Positions 1 through 8,939 of a stretch of 64,000 nucleotides of DNA are shown one piece after another. This DNA is from DASZWJ01 sp963813895 (GTDB lineage: Bacteria > Pseudomonadota > Gammaproteobacteria > JAURND01): contig CAWFAS010000001.1 of NCBI GenBank assembly GCA_963813895.1, forward strand, positions 186,001-250,000. Direction: 5' to 3'. The translations under genes were made by a program, and so were the position numbers. The stretch's first letter is position 1, and every line of letters begins with the position of its first letter. Below the pieces are notes generated by a model that worked only from the letters and a program-made list of their open reading frames with translations, made no database searches and was not told the origin of the DNA.

Positions 1-1
1 G

Positions 2-295
2 AATATTATTCCTATCCTCAAAGCACTATCCAATGAAAAACGCCTTAAGATTTTGCTGTGGCTCAAAAATCCGGGCAAACATTTTTCCTCATTGCAATCT
101 GACGTTGAAAAAGACGGTGTTTGTGTCGGTTTAATTGAGCAAAAAGTCGGGTTGTCACAATCCACTGTTTCACAATATTTGGCATTGTTGCAACAGGCTG
201 GATTAATTACCACCGAACGTAAAGGACAGTGGACATTTTGTAAGCGTAATGAGAAATCCATTCAAGCGCTGATTGAGGCACTAAAAAAGTTATAA
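2..295 (+). CDS. ArsR/SmtB-type winged-helix regulator, 5' end outside window
   Basis: The frame is open from the first bases of the window, so the gene begins upstream; about 97 residues are visible. The visible part starts with ILKALSNEKRLKILLWL, the typical first helix of ArsR-family repressors, and continues with the recognition helix region SQSTVSQYLALLQQAGLI and the wing TTERKGQWTFCKRN. These dimeric repressors release DNA when they sense a metal, an oxidant or a lipophilic compound. A cysteine lies between the first helix and the recognition helix (KDGVCVGLIEQ), but no complete metal-binding CxC motif is seen, so the inducer is unknown. The gene ends 32 bases before an MFS pump on the same strand, so it probably controls or is co-transcribed with it (inference). 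A TTG inside the frame at 53 is an internal codon, not the start. Confidence 0.85.
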   Translation, partial: NIIPILKALSNEKRLKILLWLKNPGKHFSSLQSDVEKDGVCVGLIEQKVGLSQSTVSQYLALLQQAGLITTERKGQWTFCKRNEKSIQALIEALKKL

Positions 296-327
296 ATTTT
301 TATTTTATTAATTGATAAGCACTAACC

Positions 328-1551
328 ATGAATATAAAACCCATCCATCAGCACCGACTAAACCAAAAAGAACCACACATACTCATTTTGATTGTGATGA
401 GTTCTTTCGCCTCAATGGGTGCAATTATTTTTGCGCCTGCCTTACCAGAAATAGCCCAATATTTTCATATTTCACAAGGGCATAGCCAACTAACCATTAC
501 TTTATTTTTATTGGGCTATGCCATCGGACAACTTATCTATGGGCCATTAGCTAATCGCTTTGGTAGAAAACCTGCATTTTTTATAGGCATTGCGATAGCG
601 ACACTGGGGTCGTTGATCAGTATTGGTTCAGAACCGCTGCACTCTTTTACTGCGCTCATTATTGGTCGTATGCTCGAAGCGTTAGGATCGAGTGCGGGAC
701 TTGCTATTTCTTTTACCATCATCGGCGATCATTATTATCCTGAGCAGGCACGTCGCATTGTGGCTTATCTCATGCTTGCTTTTGCTATTGTACCGGGTAT
801 AGCGACATTTATTGGCGGCGTGCTGGTGACCCATTTTCATTGGATTAGCTGCTTTTATTTTCTGCTAATTTATGGCTTATTGCTAATTATCCCAGCCGCA
901 CGACTTGCAGAAACAGCAAAAGAACTCAAGGCAAATGCTTTGCATTTTGGTCAAATCATTCACAATTACAGTGTTGCTATAAAAAACAAGCAACTCATTA
1001 ATACCACTCTTTTCTTTGGATTATCTGGGGTATGTGTTTATCTTTATGTCGCCAGCAGCCCCTTTATCGCCATCACCTATTTACAACTATCGCCACAGAG
1101 CTATGGCCTAGTTGGGCTCATTCCTTTTCTAGGCACCGCACTAGGGTCTATCGTTTCCGCTCCATTATCTTCAATATTATCTGCAAAGAGCTTGATGAGG
1201 GCGGGGTTAATTATTAATGCGATTTCAGCACTATTACTCGCATTGTTTTTTTATCTTGGCGCGATTAATTTAACTATCCTGATTTTATGTGGTTTTATTT
1301 TAATGTTTGGAAATTGCCTGGTGGTCGGAAGTGGTGCCAGCATTGCTACCGCAACTGCCGAAGACAAGGCGAATGCATCAGCCATGATGAATTTTATTAA
1401 TGTGGGCATGGTGATGTTAGGCACATGTATTTTGGCATTTTTGCCTGGCTCACCCATCGTCAAATTACCGGTCATGTTTTTGCTGACTATTATTTTGATG
1501 TGTATTATATGGCTACTTTTAATCGCCAAAAGAAACCAGCAATCGAAGTAG
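328..1551 (+). CDS. MFS drug-resistance transporter, Bcr/CflA type
   Basis: A 407-residue inner-membrane protein with about 12 hydrophobic segments. The loop after the second segment reads GQLIYGPLANRFGRKPAF, the MFS motif A, and the following segment carries the GRMLEALGSSAG pattern seen in drug:H+ antiporters of the Bcr/CflA group. These pumps export bicyclomycin, chloramphenicol-like drugs or sulfonamides using the proton gradient; the substrate here cannot be read from sequence. Length is normal for the family. It follows an ArsR-type regulator by 32 bases, suggesting a small inducible efflux operon. The start ATG at 328 has only a weak ribosome-binding sequence. Confidence 0.85.
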   Translation: MNIKPIHQHRLNQKEPHILILIVMSSFASMGAIIFAPALPEIAQYFHISQGHSQLTITLFLLGYAIGQLIYGPLANRFGRKPAFFIGIAIATLGSLISIGSEPLHSFTALIIGRMLEALGSSAGLAISFTIIGDHYYPEQARRIVAYLMLAFAIVPGIATFIGGVLVTHFHWISCFYFLLIYGLLLIIPAARLAETAKELKANALHFGQIIHNYSVAIKNKQLINTTLFFGLSGVCVYLYVASSPFIAITYLQLSPQSYGLVGLIPFLGTALGSIVSAPLSSILSAKSLMRAGLIINAISALLLALFFYLGAINLTILILCGFILMFGNCLVVGSGASIATATAEDKANASAMMNFINVGMVMLGTCILAFLPGSPIVKLPVMFLLTIILMCIIWLLLIAKRNQQSK

Positions 1552-1563
1552 AGTTGTTTTTTC

Positions 1564-1607
1564 TTAAGCTCTGTACAATAATAAGTTATTGTTTTACAGA
1601 GCCTTAG
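1564..1607. terminator. Convergent hairpin, probable bidirectional terminator
   Basis: An imperfect inverted repeat (AAGCTCTGT ... ACAGAGCCTT outside, ACAATAA / TTATTGT inside) lies between the end of the MFS gene and the end of the leftward NlpC/P60 gene, overlapping the latter's stop codon. No clean T-tract follows on the plus strand, so it may be a weak terminator. Confidence 0.5.
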
Positions 1608-3027
1608 GATGTTGATCCAGGTAAATGAGCTTGAAAAACTTGCTATTGGCCAATGAATTTAAGGTGAGATCTTCCTTGTATTGAGGCAATAAGGGTAAAA
1701 ATGCCGCACCTCCGATTACGCTACGGCCACCGCCATCATGAGGCACTAATCCCCAAATATTTTGATAGGTCATAATAATGGGTTGGGGATCTATGCTTGG
1801 TTCTTGGTAATTTCCTAGATATAGAAACACATGACCCTTAATATAAACCATAGTCATCAAGGGATGTCCTTGTAGATGTAAATAGTCCAGACGCTCCTGC
1901 ATTTTTTTGCTACTTAAATCTACCATGGGTTCGACTTGTCCTTGCAACCGTGAATCACGAGGCAACCAAATGCCTAAAACTGCAAATAGACTTTGAATTT
2001 CTTGTGAGCAGTCGTTATAAAAATAATTTCCACCCCAACCATAAGGACGGTTCTGTAAATTGCGAAATAATTTAGCGAACGTTTCACGAGTCGCTGGAAG
2101 CGGGGTTATGCCAGCATCTGCGGCATTGACCAGTGCCGTGCTTAATTGAGCTTGACCATTAGCGTCTTTTAAAGGAATCAAAACAGCAAATGAGCTCTCA
2201 GATTCATTCGCAAGCGGCAGTAACGTACCCACATAAGCACTAAATTGAAAATGTTTGCTGTCAGCATTTACCACCGGCACTTGTGTGCTTGTTATTACTA
2301 ATAGATTTTCACGCACCTGTGCATTCCAATTATTAATAAAATCTGCAGTAACTTTGGCAATGGCATCGGTTACTACCCACGCAGTAAAACTTGATGTCAA
2401 TACCAATGACCAAGCCCCATCCTGGGTTGTGCCCAGCAGATATACTGGCGTTGCTATCCATATTGCAGACTGTTGCAAGTTATCAAATGGGAAACCTTGC
2501 CCGGGTAGAGTAAAACGATAAAAATGGGGCTCATTCGTGGGCAATAGGCGCGCATAGGTATTTTGCACAACAATACTGCGTTGCCCCGCATTAAAATACA
2601 TCGGTTCCGCGAATTGCTCCAGGTTCATATTGTCAGAAATAGCTTGAATCCAGGTTGGCACATAGGGACGAAAATTTTCGCCATAGCCGACTTTATTTGA
2701 ATCTGTTTGCGGACCAAAATCACTGATAGCTTGTTGTTGTACTGCAAGAATACTGGGATCTCTACTTAGATAAGCATTAACGTATGTTTCACTCCATGGT
2801 GACAAACCATCTTGCTCTGTAGAATAAACGTGACGATATAAATCTTTTAGCCGTTGGCGTTGGTATTCTTCAGATACTAAATGGGTTTTATAATCTGGCG
2901 CGTCTGAGGGTAACCAATGATTAACATCCTGATTGTAATTTTCAATGGGAAATAAATTAATGGGCATATTGACCGATTGGATCGAAGATACACTTAAATT
3001 ATCTCTATTTTTTTTACGATGATTCAT
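1594..3027 (-). CDS. SH3-domain NlpC/P60 family cell-wall peptidase
   Basis: A 477-residue protein. The C-terminal third contains the NlpC/P60 cysteine peptidase core: NRPYGWGGNYFYNDCSQEIQ with Cys340 as nucleophile, and KGHVFLYLG with His399. The middle (about 150-300) has short beta-rich stretches consistent with two SH3b domains. The architecture (N-terminal stalk, two SH3 domains, NlpC/P60) is that of enzymes hydrolysing the gamma-D-Glu-diamino acid bond of murein peptides. No signal peptide is evident: the N-terminus is charged (MNHRKKNRDN), so export, if any, is unusual, and it may act on recycled peptides in the cytosol or be delivered by another secretion route. The start at 3027 is supported by AAGGAG nine bases upstream. 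The dipeptide epimerase at 21.3 kb acts on the same kind of murein peptides. Confidence 0.8.
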   Translation of the reverse strand: MNHRKKNRDNLSVSSIQSVNMPINLFPIENYNQDVNHWLPSDAPDYKTHLVSEEYQRQRLKDLYRHVYSTEQDGLSPWSETYVNAYLSRDPSILAVQQQAISDFGPQTDSNKVGYGENFRPYVPTWIQAISDNMNLEQFAEPMYFNAGQRSIVVQNTYARLLPTNEPHFYRFTLPGQGFPFDNLQQSAIWIATPVYLLGTTQDGAWSLVLTSSFTAWVVTDAIAKVTADFINNWNAQVRENLLVITSTQVPVVNADSKHFQFSAYVGTLLPLANESESSFAVLIPLKDANGQAQLSTALVNAADAGITPLPATRETFAKLFRNLQNRPYGWGGNYFYNDCSQEIQSLFAVLGIWLPRDSRLQGQVEPMVDLSSKKMQERLDYLHLQGHPLMTMVYIKGHVFLYLGNYQEPSIDPQPIIMTYQNIWGLVPHDGGGRSVIGGAAFLPLLPQYKEDLTLNSLANSKFFKLIYLDQHPKAL

Positions 3028-3100
3028 TGGCTTTTCTCCTTTTTTATTTCAGATGCGCCAGATACCGCTGCTCTTGCTTAGTGGCGTGTACTCACGAAAC

Positions 3101-4486
3101 TTAACTTTTAGTAATTTCCAATAAATTTTTTGCTTTTTCTGGAGTGGCCTCAGAAGTAGGTGCTGCGGTGGCAACTAAACTATTATCGTTATATGAAAAT
3201 CTATTTGAATTCGTGGAAAGCTTAGAATCCTCCGGAGATGATTTTTTTGAGGAATCAAGTGTTAATTTTTTAGAATTTTCTATTTTTAAATTAAGATCTT
3301 TAATCATACCCTCCAACATGGTCATGCGATTTTGTTGTACTGTACACGGAAATTTTTCAATAAAATCCTTAATAACATGGCATTCTTTTATTAACTTTAA
3401 TATATCCTCATCTGTTGATGATGAGCCAAAAATATTTAAATAATTATCCCTGATTGTTTTATACCTATAAGACAATAATTCTTCAATTTGTTTAAAGTTA
3501 TTTGTAGAATTTGTGATGATTTTCTTATATTTTGTCAGGTTGATATTTTCCGGGTCTGGGTAAATTATTAGTTGCTGAATATTTTGGTTGAGCTTTCTTA
3601 GTGATTCAATTGCTTTTCTTAAATCTGGAGGAGCTGATAATTGATTTGGAAATCCTTTTAAAGCTTTCCAAAATTCTTTTTGTGCTGCAACTATATCAGC
3701 ATATAATTCGTTGGTTTTTTTTATAAATTGAGGTAGATTGTCCTTTTCAGGAATATCAGAATCAGCAGCGTGGATTTTATGTTTTCCTAATGAATGAACT
3801 TTTTTCTCATATTTTAAATCTTCTTCTTTCTCATCTTTTAAATCTTTCTGATTGGATGTAGAAATATCGAGCTGCGCTAATTTATTTTTAATATTTATAA
3901 TTTTATCGTTTTGTATTTTATATTCCAGCGGGCTTTTTTGTATGAAACCTATGAGTTCGTTGTATTGATCTTTTACCATGTTGATTTTTGACAAGTTAGC
4001 GCTATCAACCTGAGCTAATTCTGGAGGGAGATAATGTCCGTATAATTCAGTTTTGGGCAGTAATGGTTCTAATTCTTTGTGATTTTCTTCAATTTGTTGA
4101 TATTGAAGGTCTAATCCTTCAAGAACTTGTGAGTTGAAGGATTTTAGGAATTCTTCAAGGTCATTATTTATACTAACCCATTTTGTGATAGATTCATCCG
4201 TGGGTATTTGTATTTGGTTAATTACACTAAAAGTTATTTCTGCCGTCGAAGCTGCTGATGCACGTAGTCTGTTAAAATTTAATTTTACGGGAGATAACTC
4301 TTTTAAGTTTTCTATAAATTCCTTCCCATCCTTTTTTAATTGTGTTGTGTAGTCTTTGAACTCAGCAAGAGCCTCCTCTGCAGAGTTCTCGTGTTCTGCA
4401 AGATTAAATAGATTCAATACTTTGGTCAGAGAATTTTGCCGTGGGATTAGGGGGTTTTTTGAAGGGGGTTTTGTTTTGTTTTCCAT
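3101..4486 (-). CDS. Hypothetical coiled-coil protein, effector-like
   Basis: I do not recognise this 461-residue protein. It is hydrophilic, Lys/Glu/Asn-rich and almost entirely predicted helix, with heptad-like stretches around residues 90-140, 190-235 and 290-400, and a low-complexity Ser/Asn/Thr-rich tail ending in EATPEKAKNLLEITKS. There is no signal peptide or membrane segment. Such proteins, with Glu and Ser/Thr in the last 20 residues, are common among Dot/Icm-translocated substrates of Legionella and Coxiella, but this is inference from composition only. It lies 74 bases upstream of the NlpC/P60 gene on the same strand and could be co-transcribed with it. The ribosome-binding site is weak. 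Confidence 0.55.
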   Translation of the reverse strand: MENKTKPPSKNPLIPRQNSLTKVLNLFNLAEHENSAEEALAEFKDYTTQLKKDGKEFIENLKELSPVKLNFNRLRASAASTAEITFSVINQIQIPTDESITKWVSINNDLEEFLKSFNSQVLEGLDLQYQQIEENHKELEPLLPKTELYGHYLPPELAQVDSANLSKINMVKDQYNELIGFIQKSPLEYKIQNDKIINIKNKLAQLDISTSNQKDLKDEKEEDLKYEKKVHSLGKHKIHAADSDIPEKDNLPQFIKKTNELYADIVAAQKEFWKALKGFPNQLSAPPDLRKAIESLRKLNQNIQQLIIYPDPENINLTKYKKIITNSTNNFKQIEELLSYRYKTIRDNYLNIFGSSSTDEDILKLIKECHVIKDFIEKFPCTVQQNRMTMLEGMIKDLNLKIENSKKLTLDSSKKSSPEDSKLSTNSNRFSYNDNSLVATAAPTSEATPEKAKNLLEITKS

Positions 4487-4627
4487 AATTATCTCAATAA
4501 TAGTTATTTTTTAGGGTCATAATGATTTGATTTACCGCATAGTGAGTGCTTGGGATAGTTGTTGCTACACTACCCCATCCCTCCGGTCTGCCCTGTATCC
4601 TGAACAAGCTGTCGTCCTGAGCTGGGG

Positions 4628-4658
4628 CTGTCATCCTGAACGCGGTGAAGGATGACAG
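4628..4658. repeat. Short palindrome (CTGTCATCCT/AGGATGACAG)
   Basis: Perfect 10-bp arms around an 11-base loop, in the gene-free stretch before the RAP/Sel1 gene. The arm resembles the ends of the palindromes at 55031 and 21147, which also begin with TCATCC, so it may be a decayed member of the same family. Confidence 0.55.
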
Positions 4659-4835
4659 GACAAGCGCAGGCAAGATTAACAAGAGGAGAAATATAGCTGG
4701 AGATAAGTTAATGAGCTATATTAGCACCATCTAAGCATTCATTAAACCTTACGCGTTCACCTGATGATTAATAAATCTTTAAGAATTAGTCGATAGACTT
4801 AAATAATTTGTAACCATTCACCAAATTCAGGAAAA

Positions 4836-5000
4836 TGTCATTCCCGCTGGCACAATTTGGAGCGAACGTGTTGATCTTTTCAGGCGGGAACCTATAACCC
4901 AATTGTTAACTGCACCTGGCAGTTTTAATGGAAAGGTAGGCAATAGGTTCCCGCTTGAAAGTCCATCATTCTTGGATAGTTCTGTAAAGCGGGAATGACA
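4836..5000. repeat. Nested palindromic element, 165 bp
   Basis: Terminal inverted repeats TGTCATTCCCGCT / AGCGGGAATGACA (13 bp, perfect) enclose a second inverted repeat of about 18 bp (GGCGGGAACCTAT at about 4883 and ATAGGTTCCCGC at about 4943, one mismatch over the arm). The two nested hairpins make a MITE-like unit. It ends 55 bases before the start of the RAP/Sel1 gene and fills the otherwise gene-free interval 4487-5055. Confidence 0.75.
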
Positions 5001-5055
5001 ATTCTCGAATGTGCTGAATAGTTACCGTTACGTTTATTATACCAAAGGTCATGTT

Positions 5056-8000
5056 ATGCAAACTCAAGAAGTTAAATACGAAAAAATTACTTTTCAAAAA
5101 ATTGAACTTTCTCAGATAAAGGAATGGATTTCTAATTCTCAAAATTATAAAAACTGGTTAAATAAACAACCAGACCCTTTAGCAGCCTTAAACGCCACCT
5201 TGATCAATTTGAAAGATCATTTAAAAAACCCTTCCCAGCTACAAACTGTTTCTATTGACGACATTCCGAAATTTATCGGATGGCTCATAAATTTATTAAA
5301 TGAAAAATTAAACTCAACAAATAAAACCCCCGTTAGCCAAGTGCCTTCGGCTATATGGAAAGACTGGCTCGCCTGGGTGGAAGAAGTATTGATCGCAGCA
5401 CCCACAGTAACGAACGCCAGTCAATTACTCATGGGTTTTGCCAATCTGGCGGAAAATTATTATTTTATACGACCCTTCAAAGCCGACACCATTAATAACC
5501 TATTAAAGGGATTATTAAAATCCGGTAGTCTTGAAGAAATTCGAGATGGACTAAAGGGCTTACGGACATTGATAGATTATCAGGGCGTGTGGGGTATCCG
5601 TAACATTGACGTAAATATATTAAGTGCTTTACTTGCCTGCGACCCTCAAAATGAGAAAAAGGGTAAGGATACGAAAATTGGGGGTTCTGCGAAAAAAACA
5701 GCCGAAATTACTATTCGGGCGCACATTGCCAACCACATTGCCTATATCGTCCCGCTGATCAATATGCTTTTGCTTTCTTCCGTTTCAAAACCAATTAACC
5801 TTAAGGATTTACCGACAATTTCAAAACCAATTAACCTTAAGGATTTACAGACAATGCTGGATTTAGCATTACGCTCTCCCGATAAACCGGGATCCAGCCT
5901 TTGCCAGTTATTGCTGGCAGGGGGTAAACTCCTCCAGGCAGGTGGACAAAAAGTAGATTCAATCCTTCGAGAGCAAATCTCCAAAATTCTTACTCTCCTG
6001 GATAAAGAGTGCATCAGCGATAACCCCAGGATGAATATTTCAGATGTGGCTCTTGCCCTATACGCCTTGGTGTTGCCCGCCGAGGCTGGTTGGCTTAATT
6101 TAAAACCCACCAAAAATCTGGTTAAACTTTTTCATGAATGGCTGGCCGAGGAACTTTTAAAGCCGAACACAGAGAAAGAATTATCTGATCTCCAAACAAG
6201 GATCGTAAAACAAAATGTGGCTGAATATCTTTGTTTGACGCATAAACCGTTGACACAGCCTATCATCGACTATCTGAAAGAAAAACGGCCTATCGATGAA
6301 GAATCGTTGCAACATCAATTTGGTCTTTATCTTAAAAAGCAAGATTGGTTCAACTCGCGCTACGAGATAACAGATGAAGAAGTACGCAAGAAGGGATATG
6401 CCGAGATTGATTACATCATTTTCGACAAAAAAACGGGGAAATACTTTAACATGGAGGTAGATGGTATATTTCATCTAAGCCACCTGGCGCAGAATGCCCG
6501 GCGTGACGATTATCTATGCAAGTCAAAAGAGCTTCCGATATTGGCAGCGATTATTCGTATCCCTGTTCCAAAAAATGTTCTGACCCGTGAAAAAACCTTG
6601 AAATTGATGGAAGTTCAGCTCAAGGAAGATTTATCAAAACCTCTTGCCCCATCTCCCACACTTGGGAAAAGCAAAAAAATAGAAATTAAGTCTAAAAAAT
6701 CGCCCCCCCCTAAAATGGTAGCGTTACCCGAGGAGTCTTTACCCTCTCCTGATATCAGGATTTTCATTCCAGATGTGCCGGTTGAAAAGAAGGAAGAAGT
6801 CAAACATGAAGAAATATCAGTACAGCAATTAAGAAATGCTATCCAATCGTATGACTGCACAAAAGCAAACGGGCTAGTCAACAAACTGAAACTTCAAAAT
6901 AAATTTAAAAGCCCTCAAGGAAAAGCGAATGTATTGCTCCAGGCAGTCAATGCAGCAGCTATAGCGGGTGACGAAAACGAAATAAACAGTAAAACTATCA
7001 TTGAGAGTTTGGTTTCTGCATTTGGACATTCCTTGATTACCACGGCGAACTCACTTGGCCAATCGCCTCTCCAGCGTGCTATTGAATTAAATAATAAAAA
7101 AATAGTCGACCTTTTTATTAATCTCATCACTCCGAAAAAATTCAAAAAAACACCGCGGCCGGACTTCTATCCGCAATGGCAAAAGGCATTGGAACAGGCG
7201 GAAAAAGAGAAAAAAACTGACATCGTTCAGTTATTAAGTGTGAAAGCAAATATACATTTACCAAAAATCAACAGACCGTCCAACGCGCCGTTAACCGGCC
7301 ACACTATCCCAGCTACTACTCCTAAACCAGGCGCATTCGATCAAAAAACCATCCTATCAGAGACCCATACCGACCTTAACGATGACAAGACCGCTACTTC
7401 TTTATCGAACCGTGCAGCCGAGTTATGTAAAAACCAACAAAGTGATCCCGACTGGCTGGAGCAATTGGAGCTAATGGCGGAAACTGACTATCCGCAAGCA
7501 CAATATATCGCGTCAAATTATTTTTCTATTCTTGGCGACTCCAAACTGGAATTTATAACAAAAAGGGTGAAATTGTTGTCGAAGGCTGTTGAGCAAGGTA
7601 TTCCAGAAGCACAATTCGATCTTGGCGTGCATTATGATCAAGGAATAGGCGTTCAAAAAAATGTACAAGAAGCGGCGAAATGGTTTCGAAAAGCTGCTGA
7701 GCACGGTGATGCACATGCGCAATATAGCCTTGGGGTGTGTTATACGACCGGCAAGGGAGTCACAAAAGATGCCGTAGAGGCGGTTAAATGGTTTCAAAAA
7801 GCCGCTGAGCAAGGTATTGCAGATGCGCAATATACGCTTTGGATGTGTTATGAAACTGGAGAGGGTGTCACAAAAAATACCAAAAAGGCAGCGAAATGGC
7901 AGCGAAAAGCTGCTGAGCAAGGTCATGTAGTAGCGCAACATAATCTTGGGAGGTCTTATATATTCGGAGAGGGTGTCACAAAAGATGCCGCAGAGGGGGT

Positions 8001-8901
8001 TAAATGGTATCGAAAAGCTGCTGAGCAAGGTCATGTAAAAGCGCAATATTGCCTTGGTGTGTGTTATACAACCGGTGAGGGTGTCACAAAAGAAGATGCC
8101 GTAGAGGGGACAAAATGGTTTCTAAAAGCTGCTGAGCAAGGTGATGCAAAAGCGCAACTTAATCTTGGGTCACATTATAGCACCGGAACGGGTGTCACAA
8201 AAGATGCCGCAAAGGCGGAAAGTTGGTTTCGAAAAGCCGCTGAGCAAGGCAGTGCAAAAGCGCAATATATGCTTGGGGAGCATTATCACGAATCACAAAA
8301 TTTTATAGAAGCTGCGAAATGTTTTCAAAAAGCTGCTTTGCAAAACTATGCGCCCGCACAAAACGACCTTGGGTATTATTACCTGGCTGGAGAGGGGGTT
8401 TCACAAGATTTTACAGAAGCTATGAAATTGTTTCAAGAAGCTGCTTCGCAAAATTTTGCAGAAGCAAAATACTACCTTGGGGTATGTTATGGAAATGGAA
8501 TGGGGATTAATCAAGATCCTAATCAGGCTGTTAAAAATTTCTTAGAGGCAGTGGAACTGTTTCCAGAACATTTGAAATCGTATCCAAAAGCTATAAAGGT
8601 TTATGCAGTAACGCTACACCACCTGGGGATGTGTTATGAAAAGGGAATAGGTGTTCAACGCAATGCAGACCAGGCCGAGAAATGCTATAAAAGAGCAGCC
8701 GGGCTAGGTAATCTAGAAGCAAAGGCTAAGTTAAAGGATTACCCTTTGCCGAGGGCAGGCGTTAATAAAGATGAAAAGCTGAGTCGTTCTTTCGGCGCCA
8801 TAGCCCCAAAGTTAGGTGGTTCACCTATCCACAGAAAAAAACAACCTCCGTCCTCTCCACCTTCATCCAACACACCCTCTTTTCAAAGAGGAGGCTTGTA
8901 G
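5056..8901 (+). CDS. Large RAP-domain / ankyrin-like / Sel1-repeat protein
   Basis: The start is taken at ATG 5056 (AAAGGT seven bases upstream) rather than the in-frame GTG at 5011 inside the repeat's flank, giving 1281 residues. Domains in order: a helical-repeat N-terminus (about 1-420); a RAP-like domain (about 429-532) with the core YFNMEVDGIFHLSHL...RRDDYLCKSKELP, the acidic/His pattern of this endonuclease-fold domain; a Lys/Pro-rich linker; one or two ankyrin-like repeats (about 590-695, with the SLGQSPLQRAIELNNKKIV pattern); and about ten Sel1 repeats (about 795-1222, consensus AAKWFRKAAEQGxAxAQYxLG). RAP domains are known from FASTK and OPR RNA-binding proteins of mitochondria and chloroplasts; Sel1 and ankyrin repeats mediate protein contacts and are frequent in effectors of intracellular bacteria. 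No signal peptide. An RNA-targeting secreted effector is an inference. Confidence 0.75.
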   Translation: MQTQEVKYEKITFQKIELSQIKEWISNSQNYKNWLNKQPDPLAALNATLINLKDHLKNPSQLQTVSIDDIPKFIGWLINLLNEKLNSTNKTPVSQVPSAIWKDWLAWVEEVLIAAPTVTNASQLLMGFANLAENYYFIRPFKADTINNLLKGLLKSGSLEEIRDGLKGLRTLIDYQGVWGIRNIDVNILSALLACDPQNEKKGKDTKIGGSAKKTAEITIRAHIANHIAYIVPLINMLLLSSVSKPINLKDLPTISKPINLKDLQTMLDLALRSPDKPGSSLCQLLLAGGKLLQAGGQKVDSILREQISKILTLLDKECISDNPRMNISDVALALYALVLPAEAGWLNLKPTKNLVKLFHEWLAEELLKPNTEKELSDLQTRIVKQNVAEYLCLTHKPLTQPIIDYLKEKRPIDEESLQHQFGLYLKKQDWFNSRYEITDEEVRKKGYAEIDYIIFDKKTGKYFNMEVDGIFHLSHLAQNARRDDYLCKSKELPILAAIIRIPVPKNVLTREKTLKLMEVQLKEDLSKPLAPSPTLGKSKKIEIKSKKSPPPKMVALPEESLPSPDIRIFIPDVPVEKKEEVKHEEISVQQLRNAIQSYDCTKANGLVNKLKLQNKFKSPQGKANVLLQAVNAAAIAGDENEINSKTIIESLVSAFGHSLITTANSLGQSPLQRAIELNNKKIVDLFINLITPKKFKKTPRPDFYPQWQKALEQAEKEKKTDIVQLLSVKANIHLPKINRPSNAPLTGHTIPATTPKPGAFDQKTILSETHTDLNDDKTATSLSNRAAELCKNQQSDPDWLEQLELMAETDYPQAQYIASNYFSILGDSKLEFITKRVKLLSKAVEQGIPEAQFDLGVHYDQGIGVQKNVQEAAKWFRKAAEHGDAHAQYSLGVCYTTGKGVTKDAVEAVKWFQKAAEQGIADAQYTLWMCYETGEGVTKNTKKAAKWQRKAAEQGHVVAQHNLGRSYIFGEGVTKDAAEGVKWYRKAAEQGHVKAQYCLGVCYTTGEGVTKEDAVEGTKWFLKAAEQGDAKAQLNLGSHYSTGTGVTKDAAKAESWFRKAAEQGSAKAQYMLGEHYHESQNFIEAAKCFQKAALQNYAPAQNDLGYYYLAGEGVSQDFTEAMKLFQEAASQNFAEAKYYLGVCYGNGMGINQDPNQAVKNFLEAVELFPEHLKSYPKAIKVYAVTLHHLGMCYEKGIGVQRNADQAEKCYKRAAGLGNLEAKAKLKDYPLPRAGVNKDEKLSRSFGAIAPKLGGSPIHRKKQPPSSPPSSNTPSFQRGGL
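5783..5854 (+). repeat. 36-bp in-frame tandem duplication inside the RAP/Sel1 gene
   Basis: Two adjacent 36-bp copies differ at one base and encode SKPINLKDLPTI and SKPINLKDLQTM. The near identity at DNA level shows a recent duplication that keeps the frame. Confidence 0.9.
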
Positions 8902-8939
8902 ATGTTTGTTACACTTGATAGTTATAATCTAAAGCAAGC

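Noticed and set aside
5011..5055. GTG start for the RAP/Sel1 protein
   Set aside because: The ATG at 5056 has a better-placed ribosome-binding sequence; the 15 extra residues come from the flank of a repeat.
7513..8046. A 177-codon open frame on the minus strand opposite the Sel1 repeats
   Set aside because: It is the regular antisense shadow of the repeated Sel1 codons; it has no ribosome-binding site and its product repeats the same way the sense strand does.
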